From NCBI RefSeq assembly GCF_001293565.1, contig NZ_JXMU01000014.1, forward strand, positions 56,772 through 120,771: a stretch of DNA of 64,000 nucleotides. The letters are read 5' to 3'. Shown here in pieces: positions 19,438 to 29,833 of this stretch. How positions within the stretch are numbered: the first letter of the stretch is position 1; each line of letters opens with the position of its first letter. The notes beneath the pieces are model-generated. The model did not search any database. It was given only the letters and a program-made list of their open reading frames with translations, and had not been told where the DNA came from. Both the position numbers and the translations under genes were made by a program. The DNA comes from Ahrensia marina. Lineage in GTDB: Bacteria > Pseudomonadota > Alphaproteobacteria > Rhizobiales > Rhizobiaceae.

Positions 19438-20754
19438 TTAATCGAGCAATGGCGACCATGCCGGATCAGAGCCAAAGTTTGGCGTTTCGACTTTCTGTTC
19501 ATTGCGGCCCGTCAAATCAATTGAATAGAGCTGCGGACCGGATGAACCCGAACCCTGACGGAAGAACATCAGGACACGGCCATTGGGTGCCCATGTCGGT
19601 CCTTCATTGTGAAAGCCTGTTGTCAAAATACGTTCGCCGGAGCCATCAGGGCGCATTACGCCGATGGAAAACTGGCCGCCGGACTGTTTTGTAAAGGCGA
19701 TCAGATCACCGCGCGGCGACCAAACCGGCGTTGAATAGGAGCCATTGCCGAAAGAGATACGCGTTGCACCGCCGCCATTTGCGCCCATGACATAAAGTTG
19801 CTGACGTCCGCCACGGTCGGATTCAAATACAATCTGGCTACCGTCCGGTGAATAGGAAGGCGACGTATCAATGGATGATGAATTGGTCAGACGCGTTGTG
19901 TTGCGCGAGCCCAAATCCATTGAGTAAATATTCGCATTACCGTCCTCCTGCTGCAGGCTCATAATGACCTTTGAACCGTCAGGCGAAAAGCGCGGGCTAA
20001 ACGTCATGCCAGGGAAATCCCCGACAAGCTCGCGCTGTCCGGTTTCAAGCTGCAAGAGATAAACTTTCGGCTGCCCGCCGGCAAAATCCATATAGGTAAT
20101 TTCCTGGCGTGTCGGCGAGAAGCGCGGTGTAAGCACCAGATCACCGCCATTGGTCAGATTGCGCACATTCGCACCGTCCTGATCCATGATCGCCAGTTTT
20201 TTGACACGGTTGTTTTTCGGACCCGATTCATTGACGAAAACAACACGGGTATCAAAATAACCTTTTTCACCTGTCAAACGCTCATAGATGGCATCGGCAA
20301 TAATATGCGCGACACGGCGCCAGTTTTCACGCGTGGTGAAAAACTGCTCACCGGCCATTTGTTCACCGACAAATGTATCCCAAAGCCGGAATTCCGCTTT
20401 AAGGCGACCACCTTCATCGGTCACACGGCCGGTAACAAGCGCCTGCGCATTGATAACTTTCCAGTCTTCAAAACGCGGTGACGCATCAGGATTGCTGACC
20501 TTTTCAATAAAGGCTGCTTTATCAATCGGAGCAAACAGTCCTGAGCGGCGAAGATCGGCTTCGACGACCTGACTGATTTTTGCACCAATCCCGTCACCGG
20601 AAATAAAATCGGTAATCGCAATCGGCAACGGTTCGATATTACCCTTATTGATGTCGATTTCGACCAGCGCGCGCGCCGGGAGCGTAAGCATAATGATCGC
20701 TGCGATGGTCATAACCATCGGACGTAGCAAACGTATCGATGCTGTTTTCAACAT
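19438..20754 (-). CDS. tolB: Tol-Pal system beta-propeller protein TolB
   Basis: Periplasmic propeller linking TolA and Pal. 438 residues: signal peptide ending LPARA, an N-terminal alpha/beta domain, and six propeller blades with [11 protein letters not shown] / [12 protein letters not shown] / [11 protein letters not shown] repeats. The start at 20754 has AGAGGA 8 nt upstream and gives a normal signal peptide; a longer frame begins at 20823 as an ATGA overlap with the tolA stop and cannot be excluded. Confidence 0.96.
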   Translation of the reverse strand: MLKTASIRLLRPMVMTIAAIIMLTLPARALVEIDINKGNIEPLPIAITDFISGDGIGAKISQVVEADLRRSGLFAPIDKAAFIEKVSNPDASPRFEDWKVINAQALVTGRVTDEGGRLKAEFRLWDTFVGEQMAGEQFFTTRENWRRVAHIIADAIYERLTGEKGYFDTRVVFVNESGPKNNRVKKLAIMDQDGANVRNLTNGGDLVLTPRFSPTRQEITYMDFAGGQPKVYLLQLETGQRELVGDFPGMTFSPRFSPDGSKVIMSLQQEDGNANIYSMDLGSRNTTRLTNSSSIDTSPSYSPDGSQIVFESDRGGRQQLYVMGANGGGATRISFGNGSYSTPVWSPRGDLIAFTKQSGGQFSIGVMRPDGSGERILTTGFHNEGPTWAPNGRVLMFFRQGSGSSGPQLYSIDLTGRNEQKVETPNFGSDPAWSPLLD

Positions 20755-20819
20755 TAAACTATTCCTCTTTAGACCAAGCGTTTTATCACGCATTCTATTT
20801 TGTGTAGCGGTCAATTGTG

Positions 20820-21947
20820 TCATCTAAACATCTCGGACGGGTCAAAGTTCACGACCACATCACGCCAGCTGTCATATTTATCGGCTGGCAATTGGAAGCC
20901 TTGGCTGCCGCAGCGTGCCACAGCACGCACTGCACTGTCATCAAGCTGGCGATTGCCTGATGATGACGTCACGCGCGGCTTGCCTTCCAGTTGCGCTGAT
21001 TGGTTAAGTTGGAACTGAACGGAAACTTTCAAGCCCACTTCGCCTTGCGCGCTGGCCGGAATACTCCAACAGGCTTGAATCTGGCCACGCAGCGAATCCA
21101 TTTCGCTCTGTGTTAGTGTATTGCCCGTTGTCGTTCTGCTTCCGCCCGCAGATGCCTGCTGGTTATTGGCCTTGGAGCCACCACCCGAACCTTGTTCACG
21201 GTTCAAAAGCGATGCAACCTCATCAGACTTTTCTTCGGTCTCTTCTTGCGTTGCGGATGACTGGGCCTGCTGGGTTTCTTCCTTCTTGCGCTCCGGCGTT
21301 TTGGCCGTTTGTGCCTGCGGTCTTTCCGGACGCGCCTGCGGTGTCGGCAACTGATCAGGCAATTGCACATTCTTAGGCGTTTCTTCAGGTGCCGGTTCCG
21401 GCTCAGCTTCCGGTGCAGGTTCTTCAGTCACCTCTTCAGGCACCGACGCTGTTTCCGGCTCGGCTTCTGTTATCAGTTCTTCAACCGGATCTTCAACAAC
21501 CTCTTCTTTCGGCTCTGGCTCTGGCGCGATTTCGGTCGCAGGTGTTGCTTCCGGCTCCGGTGTATCTTCTACAACCGGTGTTGGCTCTTCGCGCGGTGCA
21601 GGACGTGGCAACGGCACATCTGTCGGGTCCGGCAAACGTGCTTCTTCCACTTCAACCGCTTTTTGTGTTTCGGTTTCCGGCGTTGACTGGTCTTTTTCCT
21701 GATTACCGATATTGACCGCATCCGGATCAGGTTCAGGCGGTTCGGTCGGCGCAACAGATGAAGGCCCGTCCTTGGGCGCATCCTTCGCGCCTTCCTGTAT
21801 TTGGGTCAGTTCGGCTGCTGTCACCAGTTCAACCGGCAATGCCTCAACATCATCCACTTCAAAGGATGCAGGCGCACTAATATTGACCAGTCCCCAACCC
21901 AGAACCAGTACGTGTAGTGTAACCGATGTGGCTAAACCCGCGCGCAT
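20820..21947 (-). CDS. tolA: TolA-like energy-transducing protein
   Basis: Inner-membrane protein that carries proton-motive energy from TolQR to Pal. 375 residues: one N-terminal transmembrane helix ([18 protein letters not shown]), a long Pro/Glu-rich spacer in place of the enterobacterial Ala/Lys helix, then a C-terminal TonB/TolA-like domain ([21 protein letters not shown] ... [11 protein letters not shown]). Identity rests on gene order tolQ-tolR-tolA-tolB as much as on sequence. Spaced 5 bp from tolR. Confidence 0.92.
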   Translation of the reverse strand: MRAGLATSVTLHVLVLGWGLVNISAPASFEVDDVEALPVELVTAAELTQIQEGAKDAPKDGPSSVAPTEPPEPDPDAVNIGNQEKDQSTPETETQKAVEVEEARLPDPTDVPLPRPAPREEPTPVVEDTPEPEATPATEIAPEPEPKEEVVEDPVEELITEAEPETASVPEEVTEEPAPEAEPEPAPEETPKNVQLPDQLPTPQARPERPQAQTAKTPERKKEETQQAQSSATQEETEEKSDEVASLLNREQGSGGGSKANNQQASAGGSRTTTGNTLTQSEMDSLRGQIQACWSIPASAQGEVGLKVSVQFQLNQSAQLEGKPRVTSSSGNRQLDDSAVRAVARCGSQGFQLPADKYDSWRDVVVNFDPSEMFR

Positions 21948-21952
21948 GTGTT

Positions 21953-22399
21953 TTATCCGTCGCTTTCCTGAAGCGTTACAAGACCGATATTTCTGTATCC
22001 GGCCTGATTGATACGGCCCATGACCTTCATGATCGTGCCGTAGTCGGCAGTCTGGTCGCCGCGAATATAAATCCGCTCGTCATAACCGGTCTCGGCAATT
22101 GCTTCGAGTTTCGGTACAACTTCCTCGATCGGAATGGCGGTTTCCTGCAAAAAGATTTCGCCTTCCTGATTGACCGAAATTGTAATCGGCTGTGTGTCGG
22201 AATTAAGCGCTTTTGCCTGCGTTTCAGGCAGATCAATCGGCACACCAACCGTTAAAAGCGGCGCGGCTACCATAAAGATAATAAGCAGCACCAGCATAAC
22301 ATCGACGAACGGTGTTACGTTGATTTCCGCAATCGGACGCGCACCGGCAGGGCGGCGGTTGCGTTTGCGGCGTGATACATATCCGGCAGAACCAGCCAT
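21953..22399 (-). CDS. tolR: TolR/ExbD-family protein
   Basis: 148 residues; single N-terminal transmembrane helix preceded by EINVTPFVDVMLVLLIIFMV, with the conserved membrane Asp for proton flow, then a periplasmic domain. It works with TolQ as the stator of the Tol motor. 5 bp from both neighbours, so one operon. Confidence 0.95.
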   Translation of the reverse strand: MAGSAGYVSRRKRNRRPAGARPIAEINVTPFVDVMLVLLIIFMVAAPLLTVGVPIDLPETQAKALNSDTQPITISVNQEGEIFLQETAIPIEEVVPKLEAIAETGYDERIYIRGDQTADYGTIMKVMGRINQAGYRNIGLVTLQESDG

Positions 22400-22404
22400 A
22401 AAGA

Positions 22405-23106
22405 TTACTCCGCAGCTGTGCGCTGTTGCTGTGAGGCACGCTCATCGATCTGGCGTGAGAGTATGCCCGAAAATTCATCGGCAAAGGCTTCAAGGCGCGA
22501 GCCGATTTTGCCCGCATCCGTTGTCAGCTTGTTATAGGCAAGCAGTGCCGGAATAGCGGCAAGCAGACCAATTGCTGTCGCCAGAAGCGCTTCGGCAATA
22601 CCCGGCGCGACAACTGCAAGGTTGGTTGAATCAGAACCGGCAATCGCCTGAAACGACGTCATGATACCGATAACCGTTCCGAACAGGCCGACATAAACGG
22701 CAATCGAACCGACCGACGCCAGAAAGCCAAGCCGCGATTCAAGACGGTCCATTTCACGGACAAGCGCGACATCCATCGCGCGGTCAATGCGGCTTTGCAG
22801 GCTGATCGGTGAACGCGCGCCGCGCTCATAGGATTTTTTCCACTCGCGCATGGCAGCAACAAAAAGCGATCCCATGCCGGATGTTTTGCGGTCAGACAAG
22901 GTGCGGTAAAGCTCCTCCAATGACTGGCCGGACCAAAAAGTCTCCTCAAAGCGGTTGAGCTGCGAGCGTATACGCTTGAAGGCAATTGTTTTATCAACAA
23001 TGATCGCCCACGTCCAAATAGAGGCGGCCAACAACCCGATCATCACCATTTTCACGATCAAACCGGCCTGTAGGAAAAGGCCTAGAATCGAGACATCGTG
23101 TTCCAT
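22405..23106 (-). CDS. tolQ: TolQ/ExbB-family proton channel
   Basis: 233 residues with three transmembrane helices (about 14-36, 137-158, 170-193) and the conserved GLFGTVIGIMTSFQ and LLATAIGLLAAIPA segments lining the proton path. First gene of the tolQRAB string; ybgC lies 204 bp upstream, so it may have its own promoter. Confidence 0.95.
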   Translation of the reverse strand: MEHDVSILGLFLQAGLIVKMVMIGLLAASIWTWAIIVDKTIAFKRIRSQLNRFEETFWSGQSLEELYRTLSDRKTSGMGSLFVAAMREWKKSYERGARSPISLQSRIDRAMDVALVREMDRLESRLGFLASVGSIAVYVGLFGTVIGIMTSFQAIAGSDSTNLAVVAPGIAEALLATAIGLLAAIPALLAYNKLTTDAGKIGSRLEAFADEFSGILSRQIDERASQQQRTAAE

Positions 23107-23128
23107 TTCAAAGTCCTTCGAATCGAAA

Positions 23129-23152
23129 CGCCCGGCGTTACGTCACCGGGCG
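23129..23152 (-). promoter_or_regulatory. GC-rich hairpin in the tolQ leader
   Basis: CGCCCGG / CCGGGCG, perfect 7-bp arms with 10-nt loop, 23 nt upstream of the tolQ start and followed on the minus strand by TTTCG. Either a weak terminator after ybgC or a leader structure; not decidable by eye. Confidence 0.4.
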
Positions 23153-23310
23153 GCAAATTGCGCGCTGTGTGAAGTCAATACGCCAAGCTTTATTATGAGC
23201 AGGCACTTCGAGCACAAATTAGGTGAAACAATGGCACAAGCGTGACACAGCCTCATTCAGGTGCATTAATAACTCATTATCCTTAAAAGAGTCTTAGGAT
23301 TCTTGTTTAT

Positions 23311-23793
23311 TCAGGCAGAATCACTGACCACAAGCGCGCCGAATGCCTGTTTCCAGTCTTCCGGAAAACGTCTTGGTTTGCTTTCACTGTTGATCAATGC
23401 CGCCGTGATTTCCGCTTCGATCAGCACATCGTCAGCGCGCACAATCTTCTGCGCCATCATGCAGCGGGCACCGCCAACAAATGTAAGTTGCGTCTCGATC
23501 TGCAATATATCGTCAATCGCAGCGCTGGCTTTAAAATCAATCTCCATGCGCCGCACCACCCAGAAGAGCGGCCCTTCCGGTGTTTTCAGCAGATCAGTAT
23601 GATGCACGCCGATACAGCGCAGAAAGTCCGACCGTCCCCGTTCAAGAAACTCAAGATAGCGTCCATGATAAACCGCACCTGAAAAATCGGTGTCGGCAAA
23701 ATATACCCGCGCGGTCAGAAAATGTGTTTTCTCATCAATTTGTCCGGCAAGCGCGACAGTTTCTCCGCGTTCACCATTTTGAGAGTTTGTCAT
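23311..23793 (-). CDS. ybgC: Tol-Pal associated acyl-CoA thioesterase
   Basis: Hotdog-fold thioesterase, 160 residues, with the YbgC signature YFADTDFSGAVYHGRYLEFLERGRSDFLR (catalytic Asp in DTDFSG; split here by family knowledge). YbgC hydrolyses acyl-CoA and is linked to phospholipid metabolism. Placement ahead of tolQ is the usual order. Confidence 0.94.
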   Translation of the reverse strand: MTNSQNGERGETVALAGQIDEKTHFLTARVYFADTDFSGAVYHGRYLEFLERGRSDFLRCIGVHHTDLLKTPEGPLFWVVRRMEIDFKASAAIDDILQIETQLTFVGGARCMMAQKIVRADDVLIEAEITAALINSESKPRRFPEDWKQAFGALVVSDSA

Positions 23794-23811
23794 GTCGCAG
23801 TCCGGTTTTAG

Positions 23812-25098
23812 ATGATATTTAAACCCATGATTGAAAGTAAACCGACATCAATTGCAAGAATTATTGCCGCCGCTTTGGTGATTGCGGTCGGTTTTTACAG
23901 TCTACCGGCCCATGCCGCCACTTTCAAAACCGGACGTGGTATCTCCATGGATCAATGGGTCACATGGCCCGATGAAAGCCAATGGAATGATCCGGATGTG
24001 CTGAACAATTTTCCCGAATGGCAAAAATTTGTCGATGATGACGCTATAAAATCTTTGCGTGAAAACGGCATGGAAACCGTGCGTATTCCCGTCGATACAG
24101 CGATCTTCCTTTTTGATGATGATCAGCAACGCCGACAGACTTTACTGCAAAGTCTGCATAACGCGATCGGGCGTATCATGGATGCCGACCTTAAAGTTAT
24201 CGTCGATCTTCACACTATATCTTATAGCGCAGACAGGAAGGTCATCGGCATTGACCAAATTCTCAATGATGATCTGGCATTTATAAAATACAAAACCTTT
24301 GTCGCCGATATGGCGCGCTCATTGTCCCAATATGATGCGTCCGCTCTTGCGCTGGAAATTATCAACGAGCCTCAATATGATTGCGGCAGAGCGGATGAAA
24401 TGAAGATCTGGCAGGCGCAGGCGACACAGCTTCACAGCGCCGCGCGCAAGGCGAATGAGAATATCACGCTGATTGTTCCCGGCGCTTGCTATGCGTCCGC
24501 AAAGGGGCTGACACAGCTTGATCCGGCTGCATTTGCCGATGAGAACATCATCTGGACATTTCATTCCTATGAGCCGTTCATCATAACCCATCAGAGCGCA
24601 AATTGGATCGGCAAACCAGTCAGCGCATTTCAGAACCTGCCCTACCCGCCATCGCAGCTTGCCCCTTCCGTTATTCGCGATTTGCCAAAAAACAATGATC
24701 GCTACATCGACGACACGCTTGGCGGCTTAACGCGAAGCAATGCAGGCTGGTATATCCGCAACGAGCTGGAAGATTGGGGTGACGCCGATAATCTGGCCGA
24801 CATGCTCGAAGCGCCCTTTAAAAGAGTGGCGAAATGGGCCGCCCGCCATAACATTACACCCGATGAAATATATCTGGGCGAGTTTGGCTTCATCGCGCAG
24901 GAATATGGCAAGGACTTCAAAATACCTGAAGCATGGCGCATTGCCTACTTAAAAGACATGATTGCTATTGCCGACAAATATCAGTTCGGCTGGTCCATCT
25001 GGTCCTTTGGCGGGGCATTCGGCATGGCCCAAACTTTTGGTGGTGAGACCATGCCGGGCGAGCTTTTGAAAAAGCTCGATTTGCCTAGCGGCAATTAA
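23812..25098 (+). CDS. Glycoside hydrolase family 5 (cellulase-type) secreted protein
   Basis: 428 residues. N-terminal signal (IIAAALVIAVGFYSLPAHAA), then a GH5 TIM barrel: the acid/base Glu in LEIINEPQ, HSYEPF near strand 6, and the nucleophile Glu in YLGEFGF. Substrate could be a beta-glucan or exopolysaccharide. Start 23812 is used; ATG at 23827 also gives a normal signal peptide. It is divergent from ybgC and its 3' end overlaps the convergent peroxiredoxin-like gene by 4 bp. Confidence 0.88.
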   Translation: MIFKPMIESKPTSIARIIAAALVIAVGFYSLPAHAATFKTGRGISMDQWVTWPDESQWNDPDVLNNFPEWQKFVDDDAIKSLRENGMETVRIPVDTAIFLFDDDQQRRQTLLQSLHNAIGRIMDADLKVIVDLHTISYSADRKVIGIDQILNDDLAFIKYKTFVADMARSLSQYDASALALEIINEPQYDCGRADEMKIWQAQATQLHSAARKANENITLIVPGACYASAKGLTQLDPAAFADENIIWTFHSYEPFIITHQSANWIGKPVSAFQNLPYPPSQLAPSVIRDLPKNNDRYIDDTLGGLTRSNAGWYIRNELEDWGDADNLADMLEAPFKRVAKWAARHNITPDEIYLGEFGFIAQEYGKDFKIPEAWRIAYLKDMIAIADKYQFGWSIWSFGGAFGMAQTFGGETMPGELLKKLDLPSGN

Positions 25099-25649
25099 TC
25101 CAGCGTGACGATCTCGCCGCGTGCCGGATAGTTCTTATCAACAATAAAGTCGATTGTGTTCAAGAATGGCTCAAGCGCCGGCCTCCCCCACGGAGCGCTC
25201 TGCACACTGGAATAGAATAGGGTATTGTCCGGCTTGATGAGAAAGAACCCCGGCTCGGCGAATTTGATCGGCTCTTCTACATTAACAGATGTCAGGCCGC
25301 GACTTGTCGAAATGAACAAACCCCACTCGCGCGCCTGCTCCAAGGTCAATCCATAGGCCAGCTTCAATTTATCGAGCTTGGCGGATTCATGCATTTCCTT
25401 AGCGCGGTCTTCGCCGTCCACGGAAATAGCCGTCAGCATGGCACCTTTCTGCTCAAATTTTTCAACCAGCGCTTCGGCTTCTTCAAGCTGTTTGCGGCAA
25501 ACAGGACAATGCCAGCCACGATAAAATATCAGGATTGAAAATGTGTCAGGCGCTTCGTTGGTCAGGCTCCACTCACCGCCGCCGACAAGCGGTAATGTCA
25601 GCTCTGGCACCGGTTGGCGCGGGATAAGAGTTTGAATGTCGTTTTGCAT
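25095..25649 (-). CDS. Peroxiredoxin-like (AhpC/TSA, thioredoxin-fold) protein
   Basis: 184 residues. Thioredoxin-fold core with FYRGWHCPVCRKQLEEAEAL: a CPVC pair where AhpC/TSA proteins have the peroxidatic Cys. Probably a thiol-dependent peroxidase or reductase in the cytoplasm (no signal peptide). No operon partner; the ruvB stop lies 93 bp upstream in the opposite sense of transcription order on the same strand. Confidence 0.85.
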   Translation of the reverse strand: MQNDIQTLIPRQPVPELTLPLVGGGEWSLTNEAPDTFSILIFYRGWHCPVCRKQLEEAEALVEKFEQKGAMLTAISVDGEDRAKEMHESAKLDKLKLAYGLTLEQAREWGLFISTSRGLTSVNVEEPIKFAEPGFFLIKPDNTLFYSSVQSAPWGRPALEPFLNTIDFIVDKNYPARGEIVTLD

Positions 25650-25741
25650 GGTGTCTCCTTTGCACAGACAACATTCATTGACTAATTTTGTTCACAAGAG
25701 CCAGTCACAAAAATTTGTGCGGAAAAGAGAAAAGACGCACC

Positions 25742-26785
25742 TTACGCCTCGTCATCAAAAAGGCCCGATTGCACCGCCGCCATGTCAGACGGTGCCTTTA
25801 ATCCCATATGATCCCAGGCACGCGGCGTCATGATGCGCCCGCGTGGTGTGCGCTGAATAAACCCCTGCTGGATAAGATAAGGCTCGATAATATCTTCAAT
25901 CGCATCGCGCGGTTCGGACAGCGCGGCAGCGATGGTCTCAATCCCAACCGGCCCGCCGCCAAAATTACGGGCAATCTGGTTAAGATAACGCCGGTCAAGC
26001 GAATCCAGTCCAATGGAATCCACCTCCAGCCGCGAAAGCGCCTTGTCCGCAATCTCCTTGGTCACAAGATCGGATTTGGCCACATCGGCAAAATCACGCA
26101 CACGGCGCAGCAAACGTCCGGCAATACGCGGCGTGCCGCGCGAACGGCGGGCAATTTCCATCGCGCCTTCATCATTGATGTTCAGGCCCATAATGCGTGC
26201 ACCGCGCCGCACGATTTGTTCAAGCTCCTCTGCTGTATAAAATTCCAGTCGCACAGGTATGCCGAAACGGTCACGCAGGGGCGTCGTCAAAAGCCCCAGA
26301 CGCGTTGTCGCCGCAACGAGCGTAAATTTCGATAAATCAATTTTGACAGAACGCGCCGCCGGCCCCTCACCGATAATCAGATCAAGCTGATAATCTTCCA
26401 TCGCCGGATAAAGGATTTCTTCTACTGCCGGATTAAGCCGGTGTATCTCGTCGATAAACAGCACATCGCGCTCTTCCAGATTGGTCAAAAGCGCGGCCAG
26501 ATCGCCCGCTTTGGCAATCACGGGACCGGATGTCGAACGGAAATTAACGCCCAGCTCCTTGGCCATAATTTGCGCTAAGGTCGTTTTACCCAGCCCCGGC
26601 GGCCCGACAAAAAGCACATGGTCCAATGCCTCGCCGCGGCTCTTGGCCGCTTCGATAAACACTTTTAGATTTTCCCGCGCAGCTTTCTGGCCGGTAAAAT
26701 CATCAAGTGTTTGCGGGCGCAGCGAAGTGTCAAAATCTTCGCCTTTTTTTTCAGCATCAATTATCCGGTCAGCGTCGTTCATCAA
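25742..26785 (-). CDS. ruvB: Holliday junction branch-migration ATPase RuvB
   Basis: 347 residues; AAA+ motor with Walker [10 protein letters not shown], Walker B FIDEIHRL, sensor [10 protein letters not shown] and the C-terminal winged helix ([21 protein letters not shown]). Last gene of the ruv operon; its ATG overlaps the stop of the preceding membrane-protein gene as ATGA. Confidence 0.97.
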   Translation of the reverse strand: MMNDADRIIDAEKKGEDFDTSLRPQTLDDFTGQKAARENLKVFIEAAKSRGEALDHVLFVGPPGLGKTTLAQIMAKELGVNFRSTSGPVIAKAGDLAALLTNLEERDVLFIDEIHRLNPAVEEILYPAMEDYQLDLIIGEGPAARSVKIDLSKFTLVAATTRLGLLTTPLRDRFGIPVRLEFYTAEELEQIVRRGARIMGLNINDEGAMEIARRSRGTPRIAGRLLRRVRDFADVAKSDLVTKEIADKALSRLEVDSIGLDSLDRRYLNQIARNFGGGPVGIETIAAALSEPRDAIEDIIEPYLIQQGFIQRTPRGRIMTPRAWDHMGLKAPSDMAAVQSGLFDDEA

Positions 26786-27174
26786 AGTCCCTTTAGTCCG
26801 AATAGTCCACGGCTACACCATAGGATAAATGCTGTCACGGCGCCCAAGCTACTAATCAAAAGTGTCCCCATCAATAAAGACTCGGGCAAAAGCAATCCCA
26901 ACATAATAATGGCCGGGATTAGCCCGCCTAAAAATCCGCTGAAAACCGCCCGCGGCATATCCATTGAACCGGAGCGCCTTCGCCACTCAACCATAATAAA
27001 ACCGCCAAGCAAGCCGCATGGCACAAAGCACAATACCAAATAGATAAATGCGCCCCAAAACATAAAATCATACGCAAAAAAGCCAACATAAATGGCATGA
27101 TAGATAGTTGTGCCGATCAGCGATCCGACAAAACCCGAAACCAGCACACATCTGACTTTTTGTGAGAATGTCAT
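26782..27174 (-). CDS. Small membrane protein between ruvA and ruvB (Y)
   Basis: 130 residues from the ATG at 27174, with about four hydrophobic helices ([72 protein letters not shown]). This start makes an ATGA overlap with the gene before it and the stop makes an ATGA overlap with ruvB. A longer frame to 27303 would run antisense-free inside the preceding gene and is not needed. I do not recognise the family. Confidence 0.8.
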   Translation of the reverse strand: MTFSQKVRCVLVSGFVGSLIGTTIYHAIYVGFFAYDFMFWGAFIYLVLCFVPCGLLGGFIMVEWRRRSGSMDMPRAVFSGFLGGLIPAIIMLGLLLPESLLMGTLLISSLGAVTAFILWCSRGLFGLKGL

Positions 27175-27692
27175 TGTCTTAATTTGCCGGATGGAGCAAT
27201 TGTCAGGAACCGGCCAAACAGGCGAACAAGGCAATAGGCTGAAATCCAGCCTAATGCCACAAACACAGCGAACATTGTCAAGCTTTCTGCGCCCACGTCC
27301 CATTCGTCACCGACGAACAGGTAACATGCCCAAAAAAATGACGTTAAAAAAACGAAGCCACAAATAACGCTAAAATGAAGTTTCCTGAAATAAACAGCAT
27401 AGATCCACGTCAGCAACCCTGAAAAAAAGGCAGGCACTGCACCCAAGAAATGAGATGTTGCCGCAAATAAAAATGGAACCAGAAGAAAACCACGCACGTC
27501 TTCAAGGCTTGGCTGTGATCGATTGTCCATGCTCAACATTTCAAGCAATGCACGGCCCAGCATAAGAACATCAAAACCTATACCCAGAATGAAACCGCCG
27601 ATGGGAGGACCGATAATTGTTGCACCAAGAACAATAATAAAAAAATCACGCCAGTGAATTTTCTCTATTCCAGCACGCTTGAAAGCGTTCAT
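27171..27692 (-). CDS. Membrane protein between ruvA and ruvB (X)
   Basis: 173 residues, about four transmembrane helices ([79 protein letters not shown]). ATGA overlaps at both ends tie it to ruvA and to the next membrane gene. No recognised motif; possibly a partner of Y, with which it shares the layout of a small polytopic protein. Confidence 0.82.
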   Translation of the reverse strand: MNAFKRAGIEKIHWRDFFIIVLGATIIGPPIGGFILGIGFDVLMLGRALLEMLSMDNRSQPSLEDVRGFLLVPFLFAATSHFLGAVPAFFSGLLTWIYAVYFRKLHFSVICGFVFLTSFFWACYLFVGDEWDVGAESLTMFAVFVALGWISAYCLVRLFGRFLTIAPSGKLRQ

Positions 27693-28303
27693 TTAGCCAA
27701 TTCCTTCAAGCCAAGCCTTATCAGCTTTGCACTGTCGGCATTGTCTCCGGCTTCGCGCATGGCCGCGCCAACAGCATTGGCCGCCTGCTCGCGCGAATAT
27801 CCCAGATTGGCAAGCGCGGACACCGCATCGGTTACCGCACTGGAGGCAACCCCTTCGCCAAGCTCCTGCTTCAGGCCCATTGAACCTGCCGCCTCGCCGG
27901 AAAATGCCGGTGCCTTGTTTTTAAGCTCCGTGACAATGCGCTGCGCCACCTTCGGGCCGATACCGGGCGCGCGCGCCACCATCGCTTTGTCCTGAAGCGC
28001 AATCGCGTTGGCCAGATCAGATGGCGTTAAAGTGGAGAGTATTGCCAGCGCAACTTTCGCGCCCACGCCTTGCACGCTTTGCAACAGGCGAAACCAGTCG
28101 CGCTCAAGCAGCGTGGAAAAACCAAACAGTTTGAGCTGGTCTTCACGCACATAGGTTTCGATGTGCAAAACAGCCGCCTCACCCGCTGTCATTTTCGACA
28201 ATGTCCGCGCCGAACAGAATGCGACATAGCCCACACCATGCACATCCAGAACAATGTGGTCCTCTTCAATGTCATCCACCGTGCCTTTGAGTTTTCCGAT
28301 CAT
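27689..28303 (-). CDS. ruvA: Holliday junction branch-migration protein RuvA
   Basis: 204 residues, junction-recognition subunit that loads Ruv[10 protein letters not shown] start, OB-fold domain, two helix-hairpin-helix motifs ([26 protein letters not shown]), and a C-terminal RuvB-binding helical bundle. ATG at 28303 overlaps the ruvC stop as ATGA, choosing this start over the longer frame to 28357. Confidence 0.96.
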   Translation of the reverse strand: MIGKLKGTVDDIEEDHIVLDVHGVGYVAFCSARTLSKMTAGEAAVLHIETYVREDQLKLFGFSTLLERDWFRLLQSVQGVGAKVALAILSTLTPSDLANAIALQDKAMVARAPGIGPKVAQRIVTELKNKAPAFSGEAAGSMGLKQELGEGVASSAVTDAVSALANLGYSREQAANAVGAAMREAGDNADSAKLIRLGLKELAK

Positions 28304-28812
28304 GCCGATGCAAACCTTTTTTCCAACCGTCGCGATTTGCGCATATGTGCATGACAAATGGCAATCGCCAATGCGTCGGCCGCATCTTCGGTGGAAAACT
28401 GCGCGCGCGGCATCAAAACTTTCACCATCATGGCTATCTGTTTTTTATCACCGTGCCCCACACCGATGACCGATTTTTTGACTTGGTTGGGCGCATATTC
28501 CTCAACCGGCAATCCGGATAAAGCCGGTACGAGCATCGCAACGCCCCGCGCCTGTCCCAGCTTCAGCGTCGAGGCCGGATTAACGTTTGAAAACGTGTTC
28601 TCCACAGCAGCTTCATGTGGCATGTTGGTGTGAATAACATCCGCCAGACCATCGTGTAATTCGCGCAGACGCGAAGCCAGATCCAGTTTCGATGTCGATG
28701 TTACCGTGCCCGAAGCAATAAATTTCAGTGAATTACCCATGGTTTCAATGATCCCCCAGCCGGTACGCTGAAGTCCTGGGTCAATGCCGATAATGCGAAT
28801 CGCTTCTGTCAT
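28300..28812 (-). CDS. ruvC: Crossover junction endodeoxyribonuclease RuvC
   Basis: 170 residues, resolves Holliday junctions. Catalytic acids in [14 protein letters not shown] (Asp), AVENTF (Glu) and the C-terminal [12 protein letters not shown] (Asp pair). Start 28812 ([13 protein letters not shown]) fits the family; the longer frame to 28863 does not. First gene of ruvC-ruvA-X-Y-ruvB. Confidence 0.95.
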   Translation of the reverse strand: MTEAIRIIGIDPGLQRTGWGIIETMGNSLKFIASGTVTSTSKLDLASRLRELHDGLADVIHTNMPHEAAVENTFSNVNPASTLKLGQARGVAMLVPALSGLPVEEYAPNQVKKSVIGVGHGDKKQIAMMVKVLMPRAQFSTEDAADALAIAICHAHMRKSRRLEKRFASA

Positions 28813-28918
28813 GGTCCAACCTGTTTTATTCCCCTTAACCCAATAAAGCGCAAAAGTGAACAAACCAGAAACATTTTAACGGCTTTACATTTCAAACGCC
28901 AAATGCATTCTCGCTCGC

Positions 28919-29833
28919 ATGGACATACAATTTATCAAATCGACCGATGCGGACCACCTCCTTAATTGGCAGATGATCTGTAATGCAATTATCGAAGGCC
29001 ATAAGCTGCCCAAAGCGCAACTGGGCGACCAGTTCTTAGAATGCGGTGACAAGACGGTCCTTTCACGTGCCGCTGCTATTCCCGGTCTTGGCCAAGGGGT
29101 AAAAACGGTAACGGTGACCCCTGACAACCCGCAGCGCAATCTGCCGACGGTGCAAGGTGCGATGCTGATCTTTGATGATGAGACCGGCACGCCAAAAGCC
29201 ATGATTGAAAGCGATATTGTCACCAAATGGAAAACCGCCGGTGACAGCGTATTGGGCGCAAAATTATTGGCAAATCCGGAGCCGGAAAACCTGCTTGTCG
29301 TTGGCGCGGGAACCGTGGGCGACAATCTGATCGATGCCTATCGCGCGGTTTTTCCATCCATCAAAAATGTGTCCATCTGGAACCGCACTTTTAAAAACGC
29401 TGAAAAACTGGCCGCTCAAAAAGATGCTGTCGCCGTTGAGAATTTGGCAGAGGCTTGCGGCCGCAATGATATCGTTTCGGCTGCGACTTATTGCTTGGAA
29501 CCACTTATCAAAGGCGCGTGGATTAAGCCCGGCACCCATGTTGATCTGATCGGTGCATTCAAAGCCGATATGCGCGAGGCGGATGATGCTCTGCTGCAAA
29601 AATCACGCCTTTTTGTCGACAGTTTCGAAACGACACTCGAGCATATCGGCGAATTAATGATACCGCTCGCCTCCGGCGCCATCGAACGCAGCGCTGTGTT
29701 GGGAGATTTTTACGATCTGGTACCAAACAAAGCCGGAAGACAGTCTAAAGATGAGATCACAGTTTTTAAGAATGGCGGCGGCGCTCATCTTGATCTGATG
29801 GTCGCCGACAGGATTTGGAAAGCGGTGAATTGA
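28919..29833 (+). CDS. Ornithine cyclodeaminase / mu-crystallin family protein
   Basis: 304 residues. NAD(P)-binding Rossmann motif LLVVGAGTVGDNL near residue 120, preceded by KTVTVTPDNPQRNLPTVQG typical of the family. Members include ornithine cyclodeaminase, alanine dehydrogenase and ketimine reductase; the substrate is not clear. Its stop overlaps the TTG of the TauE-like gene, so both are probably coexpressed. Confidence 0.88.
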   Translation: MDIQFIKSTDADHLLNWQMICNAIIEGHKLPKAQLGDQFLECGDKTVLSRAAAIPGLGQGVKTVTVTPDNPQRNLPTVQGAMLIFDDETGTPKAMIESDIVTKWKTAGDSVLGAKLLANPEPENLLVVGAGTVGDNLIDAYRAVFPSIKNVSIWNRTFKNAEKLAAQKDAVAVENLAEACGRNDIVSAATYCLEPLIKGAWIKPGTHVDLIGAFKADMREADDALLQKSRLFVDSFETTLEHIGELMIPLASGAIERSAVLGDFYDLVPNKAGRQSKDEITVFKNGGGAHLDLMVADRIWKAVN

